Positions 27,429-36,846 are shown, counted from the stretch's first letter. The stretch: 64,000 bases of DNA from Desulfovibrionaceae bacterium (GCA_016932995.1 JAFGBU010000017.1:1-64000), one strand, 5' to 3'. Notes: generated by a model from the letters alone, not told the origin. Numbers and translations: made by a program.

Positions 27429-28967
27429 CTAGGCCTTGAAGTCCGATTCGAAGAAGCGCGTGGCCATGACCCGTGAGCTCAGGCCCGGCTGGTAGTCCGG
27501 GTCCCGGCCGCCGCCGAAATGGTAGGCGCACAAGAACGACCCGTCCGGCAGCTCGATCCAGCCCGAGTAGCCGAAGTCGGCCGGGCTGGCCAGGCGGTCG
27601 TTCATCAGCTCCAGGACCTCGCGTTCGGCCCTGCGGTCGGGCGTCCCTTCGGAGCTGTCCCAGGCCCAGTGGTAGCTGCGGCCGTACCGCGGCTCCCTGA
27701 TCCTCAGGCTGACCCGCTTCCAGACGCTCTCCGCGGCGTTGTCGCCCTCGGCCGAGACCGTGCCCATGAGCACCGGCCTGGCCTCGGCCTGGCCCGGGTC
27801 GATCCTGATCCTCATCCGCCGCCGGCCGTTGACCGACAGGGTGCACGCGCCAGGCGAATACGTCAGCCGGATGCGGTTGAACCGGCCGGGCTCGAGCGCG
27901 GCCGACCCGGCGTCCTCCACGTCGGGCTCGATCCTGTCCGGGAACAGCCTCCACCACCGGCCGAGCCTGAGGCCCACCCCGTCGCGCCGGGCCCTGAGCA
28001 CCCGGACCTCGGCCTCCAACTCGGCCCTGGCCTGCTCCGGGTCGGTCATCGGCCGCAGGGCGTAGCGCACCACGTCGCCCTTGCCGCGCCTGGTCCTGAT
28101 GCGCAGGCCGTCCCTGGCCGGGGCGGCCGCTTCTTCGGGTGAGGCCAGGCCGTGGACCGCGAACTCGTCGAGGTCCTGCTCCAGGCCCATCCAGGCGGCC
28201 AGGCCGCTGTTCGGGCCCAGGTTGCGGTAGGTCACCAGGAGCCTGCCGCCCGAGGTCAGGCCCAGGCTGGGCCGGTGGCCGATGAGCGGCGTGGGCTCGG
28301 GATCGGACCAGGTCCGGCCGTTGTCCTTGCTCAGGCACTTGTACATGGGCTCGAACACGAAGCTGTTCTCCCTGAGCAGGGCCAGGAGCCTTGCGTCCGG
28401 CAGCCGGACCATTGAGGCCTCGCACAAAACCAGGTTCCTGTCGTAGGCCATGACCGAGAGGGCCTCCCAGTCGTGGCCCCGGTTCTTGGAGCGGTAGACC
28501 ATCTGCTCGGTCGGGGCCTGCCTGGTCTTGGGGTTGGCAAAGGTCCCGCGGTGGGTGTGGCCGGTGATGAGCAGGGTCTCGGGGTTAAGCTCCACGATCC
28601 GGTCCAGGAGCGAGTGCTGGATCTCCGGGGCCGGCCGCTCGGCCCAGTTCTCGCCCGAGTCCCGGCTCCACCACAGGGTCGGGCCGAAGTCGTCGGACAG
28701 GACCAGCTGGCCGTCGCCGAGCCTGGTCAGCCTGGGGCAGTGGCTGCGCCTGGCGCACAGGAGCCTGGGCGCGGACCAGGTCCGGCCCAGGTCCAGGCTG
28801 GTCTTGAGCAGGAGGCTGCGCCTGGCGCCCACGTGGCGGTCATACTCGTTGTAGGCCGCGATTATCCGGCCGTCCGGGGCCAGGCAGAGGTCCGGGAAGC
28901 ACAGGTATTGGCCGGGGCGCTGGTCAATGACCGTGTGCCTGGAGGTCTGGGCTGTGAGGCTTGGCAT
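27429..28967 (-). CDS. Sialidase-like (BNR/Asp-box) beta-propeller protein with insert
   Basis: 512 residues without signal peptide. Four Asp boxes are visible: LDLGRTW, RDSGENW, KNRGHDW and KDNGRTW, typical of the six-bladed sialidase/exo-glycosidase-type propeller. Between ~280 and ~430 there is a beta-rich insert (GDVVRYALRPMTDPEQARAEL... FNRIRLTYSPGACTLSVNGRR) that looks like a concanavalin-type jelly roll; the propeller then resumes (AYHFGGG). The catalytic Arg triad of true sialidases cannot be confirmed, so substrate is open. A cytoplasmic location and a place behind the aromatic operon are unusual for a glycosidase. Confidence 0.7.
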   Translation of the reverse strand: MPSLTAQTSRHTVIDQRPGQYLCFPDLCLAPDGRIIAAYNEYDRHVGARRSLLLKTSLDLGRTWSAPRLLCARRSHCPRLTRLGDGQLVLSDDFGPTLWWSRDSGENWAERPAPEIQHSLLDRIVELNPETLLITGHTHRGTFANPKTRQAPTEQMVYRSKNRGHDWEALSVMAYDRNLVLCEASMVRLPDARLLALLRENSFVFEPMYKCLSKDNGRTWSDPEPTPLIGHRPSLGLTSGGRLLVTYRNLGPNSGLAAWMGLEQDLDEFAVHGLASPEEAAAPARDGLRIRTRRGKGDVVRYALRPMTDPEQARAELEAEVRVLRARRDGVGLRLGRWWRLFPDRIEPDVEDAGSAALEPGRFNRIRLTYSPGACTLSVNGRRRMRIRIDPGQAEARPVLMGTVSAEGDNAAESVWKRVSLRIREPRYGRSYHWAWDSSEGTPDRRAEREVLELMNDRLASPADFGYSGWIELPDGSFLCAYHFGGGRDPDYQPGLSSRVMATRFFESDFKA

Positions 28968-28995
28968 GGCGCGCTCCGCGTGTTTGGGCCCGGGC

Positions 28996-30291
28996 CTAGT
29001 CCTGGTTCCTGTCGTCCTGGACCCGCTTGGACTTGGCGAAGCTCCTGGGCAGCCCGCCGGGCTGGACGATGTCCACCTGGCTGCGGACCAGTATCTGGCC
29101 GCGTATCTCCTCGGACACGGCCCGGGCCAGGGCCGACGCGTCCATGGCGGCGTCCTTTTTGCGCTCCACCCTGACGGCCATGAAGTCCAGGCCGCCCCGG
29201 CGGCTGAGCTGGATCTGATACTCGGAGCTCAGCTCCGCGAACTTCTCGATCACCGCGGCCACCTGGCCGGGGTAGATGTTCACGCCCCTGAACACGAACA
29301 TGTCGTCGGAGCGGCCCTGGATGCGGTCGTGTCTCGGCATGCGCAGGCCGCAGGCGCACTCGCCCGGGATCAGCCTGGTCAGGTCGTGGGTCCGGTAGCG
29401 GATGAGCGGGGAGGCCTCCTTGCACAGGCTGGTGACCACCATCTCGCCCAGCTCTCCCGGGGCCACGGGCTCGAGCGTGACCGGATCCACGATCTCCAGG
29501 ATGAACAGGTCGGCCCAGTAGTGGATGCCTTGGCGGGCCTCGCAGTCCAGGCCCGTGCCCGGGCCGTAGAGCTCGGTCATGCCCGCGATGTCGAAGCTGG
29601 CCTCGACGCCCAGGGCCTCCTCGAACTGCCTGCGCATCTTTGGGGTGTGGGCCTCGGCCCCGAAGATGACCCTCTTGAGTCTGATCCGGTCGCGCAGGCC
29701 GTTCTTGAGCACCTCGTCACCCAAGAGCAGGGCCATGGACGCGGTGGAGCACAGGCAGGTGGTCTCAAGGTCGGTGAGCATCTGGAGCTGGATATCCAGG
29801 AGGCCCGGGCCCACGGGCACGGCCATGGCCCCGAAGCGCTCGCAGCCGAGCTGGAACCCGGCCCCTGCCGTCCACAGGCCGTAGCCCACGCAGATCTGGA
29901 CCCGGTCCAGGACGCTCAGCCCGGCCAGCTCGTAGCAGCGGGCGAACATGTCCTTCCAGACCTCGATGTCCTTTTGGGTGTAGGACAATATCTTGCGCTT
30001 GCCCGTGGTGCCGCTGGAGCCGTGGATGCGGACCACGTCCTTCTCGGGCACGGACAGAAGGGGCAGGGGATAGCCGTCGCGCAAATCCTCGGTGTTGGTG
30101 AACGGCAGCCGGGCCAGGTCGTCCAGGGTCCTGACGTCGCCCGGTTCCAGGCCGGCCTGGCCCAGCCGGGCCCTGTAGAACGGGCTGCCGTTGAAGGCGT
30201 GCCCGACCGTCCACTTGAGCCCCTCCAGCTGCCTGTCGGCGATCTGTTCGGCTGAGAGGTCGGGCAAAAAGCGGCGTTTTTTCGCGGCCAT
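28996..30291 (-). CDS. paaK: Phenylacetate-CoA ligase-like adenylate-forming enzyme
   Basis: 431 residues from ATG 30291, immediately after cgaggagtgacc; the upstream ATG lacks a site. ATP-binding motif RIHGSSGTTGKRK, then GYGLWTAGAGFQLGCERFG, the SFDIAGMTELYGPG block, RTHDLTRLI, and RSDDMFVFRGVNIYPGQV in the C-terminal domain, all as in PaaK enzymes that make aryl-acetyl-CoA thioesters via an adenylate. It lies 108 bases behind trpA on the same strand, no clear terminator between, so it may be read with the trp genes. Substrate may be phenylacetate or indoleacetate from amino acid breakdown. Confidence 0.9.
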   Translation of the reverse strand: MAAKKRRFLPDLSAEQIADRQLEGLKWTVGHAFNGSPFYRARLGQAGLEPGDVRTLDDLARLPFTNTEDLRDGYPLPLLSVPEKDVVRIHGSSGTTGKRKILSYTQKDIEVWKDMFARCYELAGLSVLDRVQICVGYGLWTAGAGFQLGCERFGAMAVPVGPGLLDIQLQMLTDLETTCLCSTASMALLLGDEVLKNGLRDRIRLKRVIFGAEAHTPKMRRQFEEALGVEASFDIAGMTELYGPGTGLDCEARQGIHYWADLFILEIVDPVTLEPVAPGELGEMVVTSLCKEASPLIRYRTHDLTRLIPGECACGLRMPRHDRIQGRSDDMFVFRGVNIYPGQVAAVIEKFAELSSEYQIQLSRRGGLDFMAVRVERKKDAAMDASALARAVSEEIRGQILVRSQVDIVQPGGLPRSFAKSKRVQDDRNQD

Positions 30292-30399
30292 GGTCACTCC
30301 TCGTGGCTTCCGGGGCTCCGGGTCCGGCCCGGTCAGGTATTGATGCAGCAAAACCCGGCAATCTTCAAGCCCGCGGCCGGTCGGATTCGGGCCGCCCGG

Positions 30400-31167
30400 T
30401 CAGGACCAGGCGGCCATGAACTCGGCGCTCTTGCCCCCGGCCTCGAGGTGCTTGATGAGCGCGCTCCCGAACACGGCCGCGTCCACCAGGCCCTCCAGGC
30501 CCTTGAGCTGGTCCGGGGTCTTGAGGCCGAAGCCCAGGGCCACGGGGATGTCGAAGACCTGCCTGGCGACGGCGAGCTTTTGCCTGACCTCCTCGGGCAG
30601 GGTCCTGCGCTCGCCCGTGGTCCCGAGCACGGACACGAAGTAGGCGAAGCCCGTGGCCTGCGCGGCGTACATGGCCAGGCGCTCCCTGGAGGTGTTCAGG
30701 CCGACCAGGGGCACCAGGTCCAGGCCCTGGGCCGTGAGGATGCGCTTGATGTCCACGGCCTCCTCAAAGGGCAGGTCGGCCAGGATCACGCCCGAGACCC
30801 CGGCCCGGGAGGCGTCCCGGGCAAAGGCCGCAACCCCGTACTGGAGCACGGGGTTCAGGTAGCCCATGAGCACCAGGGCCGCGGAGAACCCGGCCCTCCG
30901 GGCCGCGAGCTCGCCCAGTATCCAGGCCAGGTCCACGCCCTGGGCCAGGGCCTGCAGCGAGGCCCTCTCGACCACCGGCCCGTCGGCCACGGGGTCGGAA
31001 AAGGGCATGCCGATCTCGATTATGTCCGCGCCGGCCGCGTCCAAAGCGGCCAGCTCCTCCCAGAACCGGTCCTTGTCCGGGAACCCGGCGGGCAGGAAGG
31101 GTATCAGCGCGATCCGGCCCGAGGCGTTGGCGGCGCGGATCTTTTCAGTGAGCAGTGAGCTTTTCAT
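30400..31167 (-). CDS. trpA: Tryptophan synthase alpha subunit
   Basis: 255 residues. Converts indole-3-glycerol phosphate to indole. Catalytic Glu in DIIEIGMPFSDPVADGP and Asp in VILADLPFEE are present; the flexible loop region VSVLGTTGERRTLP and GFGLKTPDQ are typical. Ends the trp cluster; starts 3 bases after trpB stop. Confidence 0.96.
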   Translation of the reverse strand: MKSSLLTEKIRAANASGRIALIPFLPAGFPDKDRFWEELAALDAAGADIIEIGMPFSDPVADGPVVERASLQALAQGVDLAWILGELAARRAGFSAALVLMGYLNPVLQYGVAAFARDASRAGVSGVILADLPFEEAVDIKRILTAQGLDLVPLVGLNTSRERLAMYAAQATGFAYFVSVLGTTGERRTLPEEVRQKLAVARQVFDIPVALGFGLKTPDQLKGLEGLVDAAVFGSALIKHLEAGGKSAEFMAAWS

Positions 31168-31170
31168 GGA

Positions 31171-32361
31171 CTAGTCTCCTTTGCTTTCCTTTTGCGAGGC
31201 CAGGGCCTGCTCGACTATCTCCAGGTCCTTGTCCCCGCGGCCCGAGAGGCAGAGGAGCACGCTGGACCCGGGTTTGATGTCCCGGGCGTTGTCCAGGACC
31301 CAGCCCAGGGCGTGGGAGCTCTCCAGGGCGGGCAGGATGCCCTCGGTCCGGCACAGGGTCTGGAAGGCCGCGAGGGCCGAGTCGTCGGTGACCGACACGT
31401 ACCTGGCCCGGCCCGAGGCCTGCAGGTCGGAGTGCTCGGGCCCGACCCCGGGGTAGTCCAGGCCCGGGGCCACGGAGTGCGAGGGCAGTATCTGGCCCTG
31501 CCCGGTCTGCAGGAGCTTGGTCCTGGTGCCGTGGAGCACGCCCGGGCTGCCCAGGCTCAGGGTGGCCGAGTGATAGCAATCGGGCTGGCCGCTTCCGGCC
31601 GCCTCCACGCCGACCAGCTCGACCCCGGGCTCGGGCACGAACTCGTGGAACATGCCGATGGCGTTGGACCCGCCGCCCACGCAGGCCACGACCATGTCCG
31701 GCAGCCTGCCGACGCGCTCCCTGAACTGGGCCTTGGCCTCTCGGCCGATGACCGCCTGGAAGTCGCGGATCATCTCCGGGAAGGGGTGGGGCCCGACCAC
31801 CGAGCCCAGGCAGTAGTGGGTGTCCCGCTGCTCGGCGATCCAGTGCCTGAGCGCGGCGTTGATGGCGTCCTTCAAGGTCTGGGTCCCGGTCTTGACCGGC
31901 TCGACCCGCGCGCCCAGAAGCTCCATGCGCCGCACGTTGTGGGCCTGGCGGCGTATGTCCACCGCGCCCATGTACACGACGCACTCAAGCCCCAGCTTGG
32001 CCGCGGCCGTGGCCGTGGCCACGCCGTGCTGACCGGCCCCGGTCTCGGCCAGGAGCGTGCCCTTGCCGAGCATCTTGGTCAGCAGGCCCTGGCCCATGGT
32101 GTTGTTGATCTTGTGCGCCCCGGTGTGGGCCAGGTCCTCGCGCTTGAGCCAGAGGTCCAGGCCGAGCCTCTGGGACAGGTTGTCGCAGCGGGTCAGGGCC
32201 GTGGGCCGGCCCACGAAGTCCTTGAGCAGGGCCTTGAACTGCCTGTCGAACTCCTCGGAGCGCACGATGGTCTCCATGGCCCGCTCCAGCTCCAGGAGCG
32301 GGGGCATGAGCAGCTCGGGCACGAACTGGCCCCCGAAGTCGCCGAAATAGCCTTTTTTCAT
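31171..32361 (-). CDS. trpB: Tryptophan synthase beta subunit
   Basis: 396 residues from ATG 32361 (ggaggagag upstream). PLP lysine in HTGAHKINNTMGQ; ETGAGQHGVA, the substrate loop; GGGSNAIGMF phosphate loop. Normal TrpB1 length. The start overlaps the trpF stop (ATGA), so translation is coupled. Joins indole to serine. Confidence 0.97.
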   Translation of the reverse strand: MKKGYFGDFGGQFVPELLMPPLLELERAMETIVRSEEFDRQFKALLKDFVGRPTALTRCDNLSQRLGLDLWLKREDLAHTGAHKINNTMGQGLLTKMLGKGTLLAETGAGQHGVATATAAAKLGLECVVYMGAVDIRRQAHNVRRMELLGARVEPVKTGTQTLKDAINAALRHWIAEQRDTHYCLGSVVGPHPFPEMIRDFQAVIGREAKAQFRERVGRLPDMVVACVGGGSNAIGMFHEFVPEPGVELVGVEAAGSGQPDCYHSATLSLGSPGVLHGTRTKLLQTGQGQILPSHSVAPGLDYPGVGPEHSDLQASGRARYVSVTDDSALAAFQTLCRTEGILPALESSHALGWVLDNARDIKPGSSVLLCLSGRGDKDLEIVEQALASQKESKGD

Positions 32362-33005
32362 CTCTCCTCCGTGGTTGCTGCAAGTGTCCGGCCCAGGGCC
32401 TTGAACACCGCCCTGAGCCTGGCCGGGTCCTTGATCCCGGGCGAGTCCTCGACCCCGGAATTGAAGTCCAGGCCGGGCGGGGAGCAGGCCGCCAGCGCGG
32501 TCCGGACATTGTCCGGGCCGAGACCGCCGGCAAGGAACCAAACTTTATTTATGTCAATATGTTGAATCAAGCCAAAATCAATGGACCTGGCGTGGCCGCC
32601 GCCCGATCTTCCGGCGTCCAGCAGGAAGTGGCGGCAGAACGGCGCAAAGCGTTCCAGGTCTTTTTGCAGGCCGCGGGCGTCCGCGTAGGACTCGGGCCAC
32701 AGGGTCTTGATCACCCGCCGGGGCCCGATCGCGGCGCAGAACGCCTCGCTTTGTTTGCCGTGGAGCTGGGCCAGGTCCAGCCCGGCCCGGTCCATGATCT
32801 CGAGGACCTCCCCTGGGGTCTGGTCCACGAAGACCCCGACCTTGAGCCCGCGGCCGGGCTCGATTTCGGCCGGGAACCCCGGGTCCGTGTTGCGCGGGCT
32901 TCCGGGATGGAAGATGAAGCCCATAAGGTCCGCGCCGAGCCTTTGGCACAGCTCCACGTCCGCCCTGCGGGTCAGGCCGCAGACCTTGATCAGGGGCCGG
33001 TTCAT
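32358..33005 (-). CDS. trpF: Phosphoribosylanthranilate isomerase
   Basis: 215 residues. ATG 33005 overlaps the trpC stop by 4 bases. IKVCGLTR holds the catalytic Cys; GFIFHPGSPRN, VGVFVDQ, QLHGKQS, LLDAGRSGG and LAGGLGPDNV follow the family (the usual catalytic LDA Asp is present). FNSGVEDSPGIKDP closes the barrel. Region from 32530-32560 is unusually AT-rich for this window. Confidence 0.95.
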   Translation of the reverse strand: MNRPLIKVCGLTRRADVELCQRLGADLMGFIFHPGSPRNTDPGFPAEIEPGRGLKVGVFVDQTPGEVLEIMDRAGLDLAQLHGKQSEAFCAAIGPRRVIKTLWPESYADARGLQKDLERFAPFCRHFLLDAGRSGGGHARSIDFGLIQHIDINKVWFLAGGLGPDNVRTALAACSPPGLDFNSGVEDSPGIKDPARLRAVFKALGRTLAATTEER

Positions 33006-33781
33006 GGCTGCTTCCTCCCGGTCAGCTTGGCCAGGGCCAGGCCCGGGTCGCTTGAGGCCATGAGCGCGCTGCCCACGAGCACGGCCGCAAAGCCCAGACC
33101 GCCCAGCTCCAGGACCTGGCCGCGGTCCTGTATGCCGCTGGCCGAGATCCATGTCTCGCCGGGCTCTTTCAGCTCGACCAGCCGGCGGGAGTTGTCCAGG
33201 TCGACCTCAAGGCTGTCCAGGTCCCGGTTGTTGACCTGGATGATCCAGGCCCCGGCCCGGCGCGCCCGGTTCAGGTCCGCGCGGTCAAAGACCTCGACCA
33301 CGGGCTCGAGGTCCAGGCGCTCGGCGCGCTTGATCATCTCGAAGAGCTCGGAGTCGAGCAGGAACATGCGCGCGATGAGCAGCAGGGCCGAGGCCGGGGT
33401 GGCCGCGGTCTGGACCACCTGGAGCGGGTCGAGCAGGAAGTCCTTGCGCAGCAGGGGCAGGCCCGGGCCGCTCATGTCCGCCAGGAAGCCCAAATGGCCC
33501 TGGAAGTAGCGCTCCTCGGTGAGCACGGACATGGCCGCGGCCCCGGCCCGGGCGTAGGCCTCGGCCGCCAGCTCGGGCGTGAGCCCGAGGTTTATCTCGC
33601 CCCTGGAGGGCGAGGCCCGCTTGTACTCGGCGATCACGGCCGCGCCCGGACCGGGCGAAACAAGGGCCCGGGAAAACGACGGCCTCTTGCCGGAAAAGGC
33701 CGGCGGCAGCCTGCCCGCGTCCGCGGCCTGCCTGAGCCGGGCGATCTCCCCGGCCTTGGCCCGGCGGAACTTGTCAAGCAT
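33002..33781 (-). CDS. trpC: Indole-3-glycerol phosphate synthase
   Basis: 259 residues. VIAEYKRASPSRG carries the conserved Lys, SVLTEERYFQGHL and PLLRKDFLLDPLQV the catalytic Glu/Lys, QVNNRDLDSLEVDL and SASGIQD the ribose/phosphate loop. Overlaps trpD by 8 bases. Confidence 0.96.
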   Translation of the reverse strand: MLDKFRRAKAGEIARLRQAADAGRLPPAFSGKRPSFSRALVSPGPGAAVIAEYKRASPSRGEINLGLTPELAAEAYARAGAAAMSVLTEERYFQGHLGFLADMSGPGLPLLRKDFLLDPLQVVQTAATPASALLLIARMFLLDSELFEMIKRAERLDLEPVVEVFDRADLNRARRAGAWIIQVNNRDLDSLEVDLDNSRRLVELKEPGETWISASGIQDRGQVLELGGLGFAAVLVGSALMASSDPGLALAKLTGRKQP

Positions 33782-34778
33782 CGAGCACCCCTTCCTTCAG
33801 GCCGCTGGCCACGGCCTCGCGGGCCTTTTCCGCGGCCCGCTCCAGGCTCAGGTCCTCGAGCAGGAACAGGGCCGCGGCCAGGTTCAGGGCGGCCATGTCC
33901 ATCATGGCCTCCGGTCCCCGGCCCGCGAGCACCGCCCTGAGCGCGGCCACGGCCTGGTCCTTGTCCTCGACGCGCATGTCCTCGGGCGCGCGCCGGGCAA
34001 AGCCCAGGGCCTCGGGGTCGATGTCCAGGCGGGTTACGCGGCCGCCCTCGATCAGCAGGGCCCGGGTCGGGCCGAAGGGCGTGAGCTCGTCAAAGCCCGT
34101 GGCCTGGTCGTGGACCACCAGGGCCCGCTCGATCCCGGTCAGGGCCAGGGCCTCGGCCATGAGCTCCACGGCCGCGGGGTCGCCCACGCCCAGGAGCTGG
34201 TGCGTGGGCCGGGCCGGGTTGAGCAGGGGGCCCATGAGGTTGAACAGGGTCCTGACGCCCAGCTCCTTGCGCACCGGCATGACGTGGGCGAACGCCGGGT
34301 GGTAGGCCGGGGCGAACAGAAAGGCGAAGTTGCGCCTGGCCAGCTCGGCCGTGGCCTGTTCCGGGTCCGAGGTCAGGGGCAGGCCCAGGGCCTCGACCGC
34401 GTCCGCGCTGCCGCAGGACGAGGACACCGCCCGGTTGCCGTGCTTGACCACCTGGTGGCCCAGCCCGGCCAAAAACAGGGCCACGGCCGTGGAGCAGTTG
34501 AAGCTGCTCGAGGCGTCGCCGCCCGTGCCGCAGGTGTCGATGCTTTTCCCCTCGACGTCCTTGACCAGCTTGGCGTGCTTAAGTGCCGCAGACACGGCCG
34601 AGGCCAGCTCCCGGGCCGTTGCGCCCTTGGCCCTCAGGCCCATGAGCAGGGCCCCGGCCTGGGAGGCGGTGAGGCGCCCGGCCATGAGCTCGCCAAAGGC
34701 CGCGTCGGCCTGTTCCTGGTCCAGGTCCCGGCCCTGGGCCAGGGTTTCCAGTATCTCCTTCACGCTGTTCTTGGTCAT
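33774..34778 (-). CDS. trpD: Anthranilate phosphoribosyltransferase
   Basis: 334 residues. Not fused to TrpG. DTCGTGGDASSSFNCSTAVA binds PRPP pyrophosphate, VKHGNRAVSSSCGSADAVEALG, and ARPTHQLLGV are standard. Overlaps trpG stop by 4 bases (ATGA). Confidence 0.97.
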   Translation of the reverse strand: MTKNSVKEILETLAQGRDLDQEQADAAFGELMAGRLTASQAGALLMGLRAKGATARELASAVSAALKHAKLVKDVEGKSIDTCGTGGDASSSFNCSTAVALFLAGLGHQVVKHGNRAVSSSCGSADAVEALGLPLTSDPEQATAELARRNFAFLFAPAYHPAFAHVMPVRKELGVRTLFNLMGPLLNPARPTHQLLGVGDPAAVELMAEALALTGIERALVVHDQATGFDELTPFGPTRALLIEGGRVTRLDIDPEALGFARRAPEDMRVEDKDQAVAALRAVLAGRGPEAMMDMAALNLAAALFLLEDLSLERAAEKAREAVASGLKEGVLDA

Positions 34779-35380
34779 TTTTCCCTCCCCGCAGGCCCGC
34801 TTGAGCGGGCCTGGTCTTGATCCAGAAAGTTCTTCAAAAGCCTTGGGCCCTCGGGCGTGAGTATGGACTCCGGGTGGAACTGGACCCCGCTCCAGGGCCG
34901 GTCGCGGAAGGCCAGGCCCATGACCTCGTTGTCCTCGCTCCTGGCCGTGAACTCCAGGTTGTCCGGCGCGCCCTGTTCGCGCACCGCCAGGGAGTGGTAG
35001 CGGCAGGCCTCGAAGGGGTCGGGCAGGCCCTTGAACAGGCCCTGGCCCGAATGGCTGATCATGGACGTCTTGCCGTGCATGATGCGCCTTGCTCCGACCA
35101 CCTCGGCCCCGGCGAACGCGCCCAGTATCTGGTGCCCCAGGCAGACCCCGAGCAGGGGCGCGGTCCTGGGCAGCAGGGCCAAAAACTCAAGGCACAGCCC
35201 GGCGTTCTCGGGCCGGCTCGGGCCGGGCGAGATGCACACCCGCTCCAGGGTCCCGGAGCGGGCCAGATCGAGCAGTTCGGGCTCGTCGTTGCGCAGCACC
35301 CTGGGGTCCTGGCCCAGGACCTGGAAGGCCTGGACCAGGTTGAAGGTGAACGAGTCGAAGTTATCTATTAGCAAAAACAT
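34775..35380 (-). CDS. trpG: Anthranilate synthase glutamine amidotransferase subunit
   Basis: 201 residues, class I amidotransferase. IDNFDSFTFNLVQ start, oxyanion region SPGPSRPENAG, nucleophile Cys in GVCLGHQILGAF, and the His-Glu pair in VQFHPESILTPEG. Starts inside the trpE end (20-base overlap), so coupled translation is expected. Confidence 0.96.
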   Translation of the reverse strand: MFLLIDNFDSFTFNLVQAFQVLGQDPRVLRNDEPELLDLARSGTLERVCISPGPSRPENAGLCLEFLALLPRTAPLLGVCLGHQILGAFAGAEVVGARRIMHGKTSMISHSGQGLFKGLPDPFEACRYHSLAVREQGAPDNLEFTARSEDNEVMGLAFRDRPWSGVQFHPESILTPEGPRLLKNFLDQDQARSSGPAGREK

Positions 35381-36773
35381 CGCCGTCCTCCGTGGCCTTG
35401 ATCACCTCCAGGAGCACCCTGGCCTTGTTGTTGCATTCCAGCCACTCCTTTTGGGGGTCCGAGTCATAGACAATGCCCGCCCCGGCCTGCCAGAAGCAGC
35501 GGCCGTCCCTGAACCACATGCTGCGGATGGTGATGCCCGTGTCCAGGTCCACCCGGCCCTTGTCCAGGCCGATCCAGCCGATGGTCCCGGCGTAGGGCCC
35601 CCTGGCCCGGCCCTCGAGCTCGGCGATGATCTCCATGGCCCTGATCTTGGGCGCGCCGCTCACGGTCCCGGCCGGGAAGGTGGCCGCGAGCACGTCCAGG
35701 GCGTCGAGCCCGGGCCTGAGCTCGGCGTCCACGTACGAGGTCAGGTGCATGACGTGCGAGAAGCGCTCGACCTGCATGAGCCTCTGGACCTTGACCGTGC
35801 CCGGCTTGGCGATGCGGCCCAGGTCGTTGCGGCCCAGGTCCACGAGCATGACGTGCTCGGCCCGCTCCTTGGGGTCGGCCAGGAGCTCCTCGGCCAGGTC
35901 GCGGTCCTGGGCCTCGTCCGCGCCCCTGGGCCTGGTCCCGGCTATGGGCCGGACCTCCAGGGCCCCGCCCTCGCAGCGGACCATCATCTCCGGGGACGAG
36001 CCGACCAGGGTCACGCCCGGCAGGCGCATGAAGAACATGAACGGCGAGGGGTTGGCCTGCCTGAGCCTGCGGTAGACCTGGAACGGGTCGCCCGAAAAGG
36101 GGGCCTCGAACCTGGTGGACAGGACTACCTGGATGGCCTCGCCCTGGGTGATGAGCTCCTTGGCCGCGGACACGGCCCGGCAGAACTCCTCCTGGCCGGG
36201 CGCGGCCGAGACCTCGCCCGCCTCGGCCCGGCCCGCCTCCGGCGGGACCGGCGAGCCGTTGGGCGAGGCGTCCTCGTCCAGGCTCAGGAAGCAGCAGCGG
36301 TGGCGCAGGTGGTCGAAGAGCACGAGCCTGCCCGGCAGGGCCAGGCAGGTCTCGGCCTCTTGCGGCGGCATCAGGGCCGCGAGCTTGGGCTCGAACATGC
36401 CGGCCACGCCGAAGCCGAAGTAGCCGTAGAGCCCCCTGGTCAGGGCGGGCAGGTCTTCGAGGCCCTGGCCGGGGATCAGCTCGATCTTTCGCATGAGCGC
36501 CTTGAGCCCGGGCAGGAAGTCTTGGCCGTCGAGGTCCCTGAGCGCGGCCAGGGCCGGGTCCGGGGCGTCCACGGCCAGCCTGCCGGCCCGGGCCCGGACC
36601 AGGAGCCTGAAGTCCCAGGCCATGAGGCTGAAGCGGCCCAGCCGGCCGTCCACCTCGGCGCTCTCCAGCAGGATGCCGGGCCGCGTCCCGACCAGGGACA
36701 GGTACAGGCTGATGGGCGTCTGCACGTCGGCCGGCAGCCATTTGCCGTACTGTCTCAGTCTTATCTTGGTCAT
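35361..36773 (-). CDS. trpE: Anthranilate synthase component I
   Basis: 470 residues. N-terminal GILLESAEVDGRLGRFSLMA contains the LLES-type tryptophan feedback site, so the enzyme should be inhibited by Trp. The chorismate-binding half is complete: IQVVLSTRFEA, SSPEMMVRCEG, IAGTRPRG, HVMLVDLGRNDLGRIA, GTVSGAPKIRAMEII and GIVYDSDPQKEW. ATG 36773 has cggaggg upstream. It is the first gene after the intra-operon attenuator at 36815-36908. Confidence 0.97.
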   Translation of the reverse strand: MTKIRLRQYGKWLPADVQTPISLYLSLVGTRPGILLESAEVDGRLGRFSLMAWDFRLLVRARAGRLAVDAPDPALAALRDLDGQDFLPGLKALMRKIELIPGQGLEDLPALTRGLYGYFGFGVAGMFEPKLAALMPPQEAETCLALPGRLVLFDHLRHRCCFLSLDEDASPNGSPVPPEAGRAEAGEVSAAPGQEEFCRAVSAAKELITQGEAIQVVLSTRFEAPFSGDPFQVYRRLRQANPSPFMFFMRLPGVTLVGSSPEMMVRCEGGALEVRPIAGTRPRGADEAQDRDLAEELLADPKERAEHVMLVDLGRNDLGRIAKPGTVKVQRLMQVERFSHVMHLTSYVDAELRPGLDALDVLAATFPAGTVSGAPKIRAMEIIAELEGRARGPYAGTIGWIGLDKGRVDLDTGITIRSMWFRDGRCFWQAGAGIVYDSDPQKEWLECNNKARVLLEVIKATEDGDVFANR

Positions 36774-36814
36774 CTTCCCTCCGTTTTCGTTCCGGCCCCG
36801 GGCTAGTCGCGGAC

Positions 36815-36846
36815 AAAAAAACCGCGCCCCGGGGCGCGGTTTTTTT
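36815..36846 (-). terminator. Intrinsic terminator between tyrA and trpE (part of attenuator)
   Basis: On the transcript: seven A, 5' arm ccgcgcccc (36839-36831), 3' arm ggggcgcgg (36830-36822), then seven U. The whole element is a perfect palindrome, so it would fold with a tiny CCGG-centred loop. It sits within one run of same-strand biosynthetic genes, upstream of trpE, which makes sense only if it is conditional. Confidence 0.9.
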
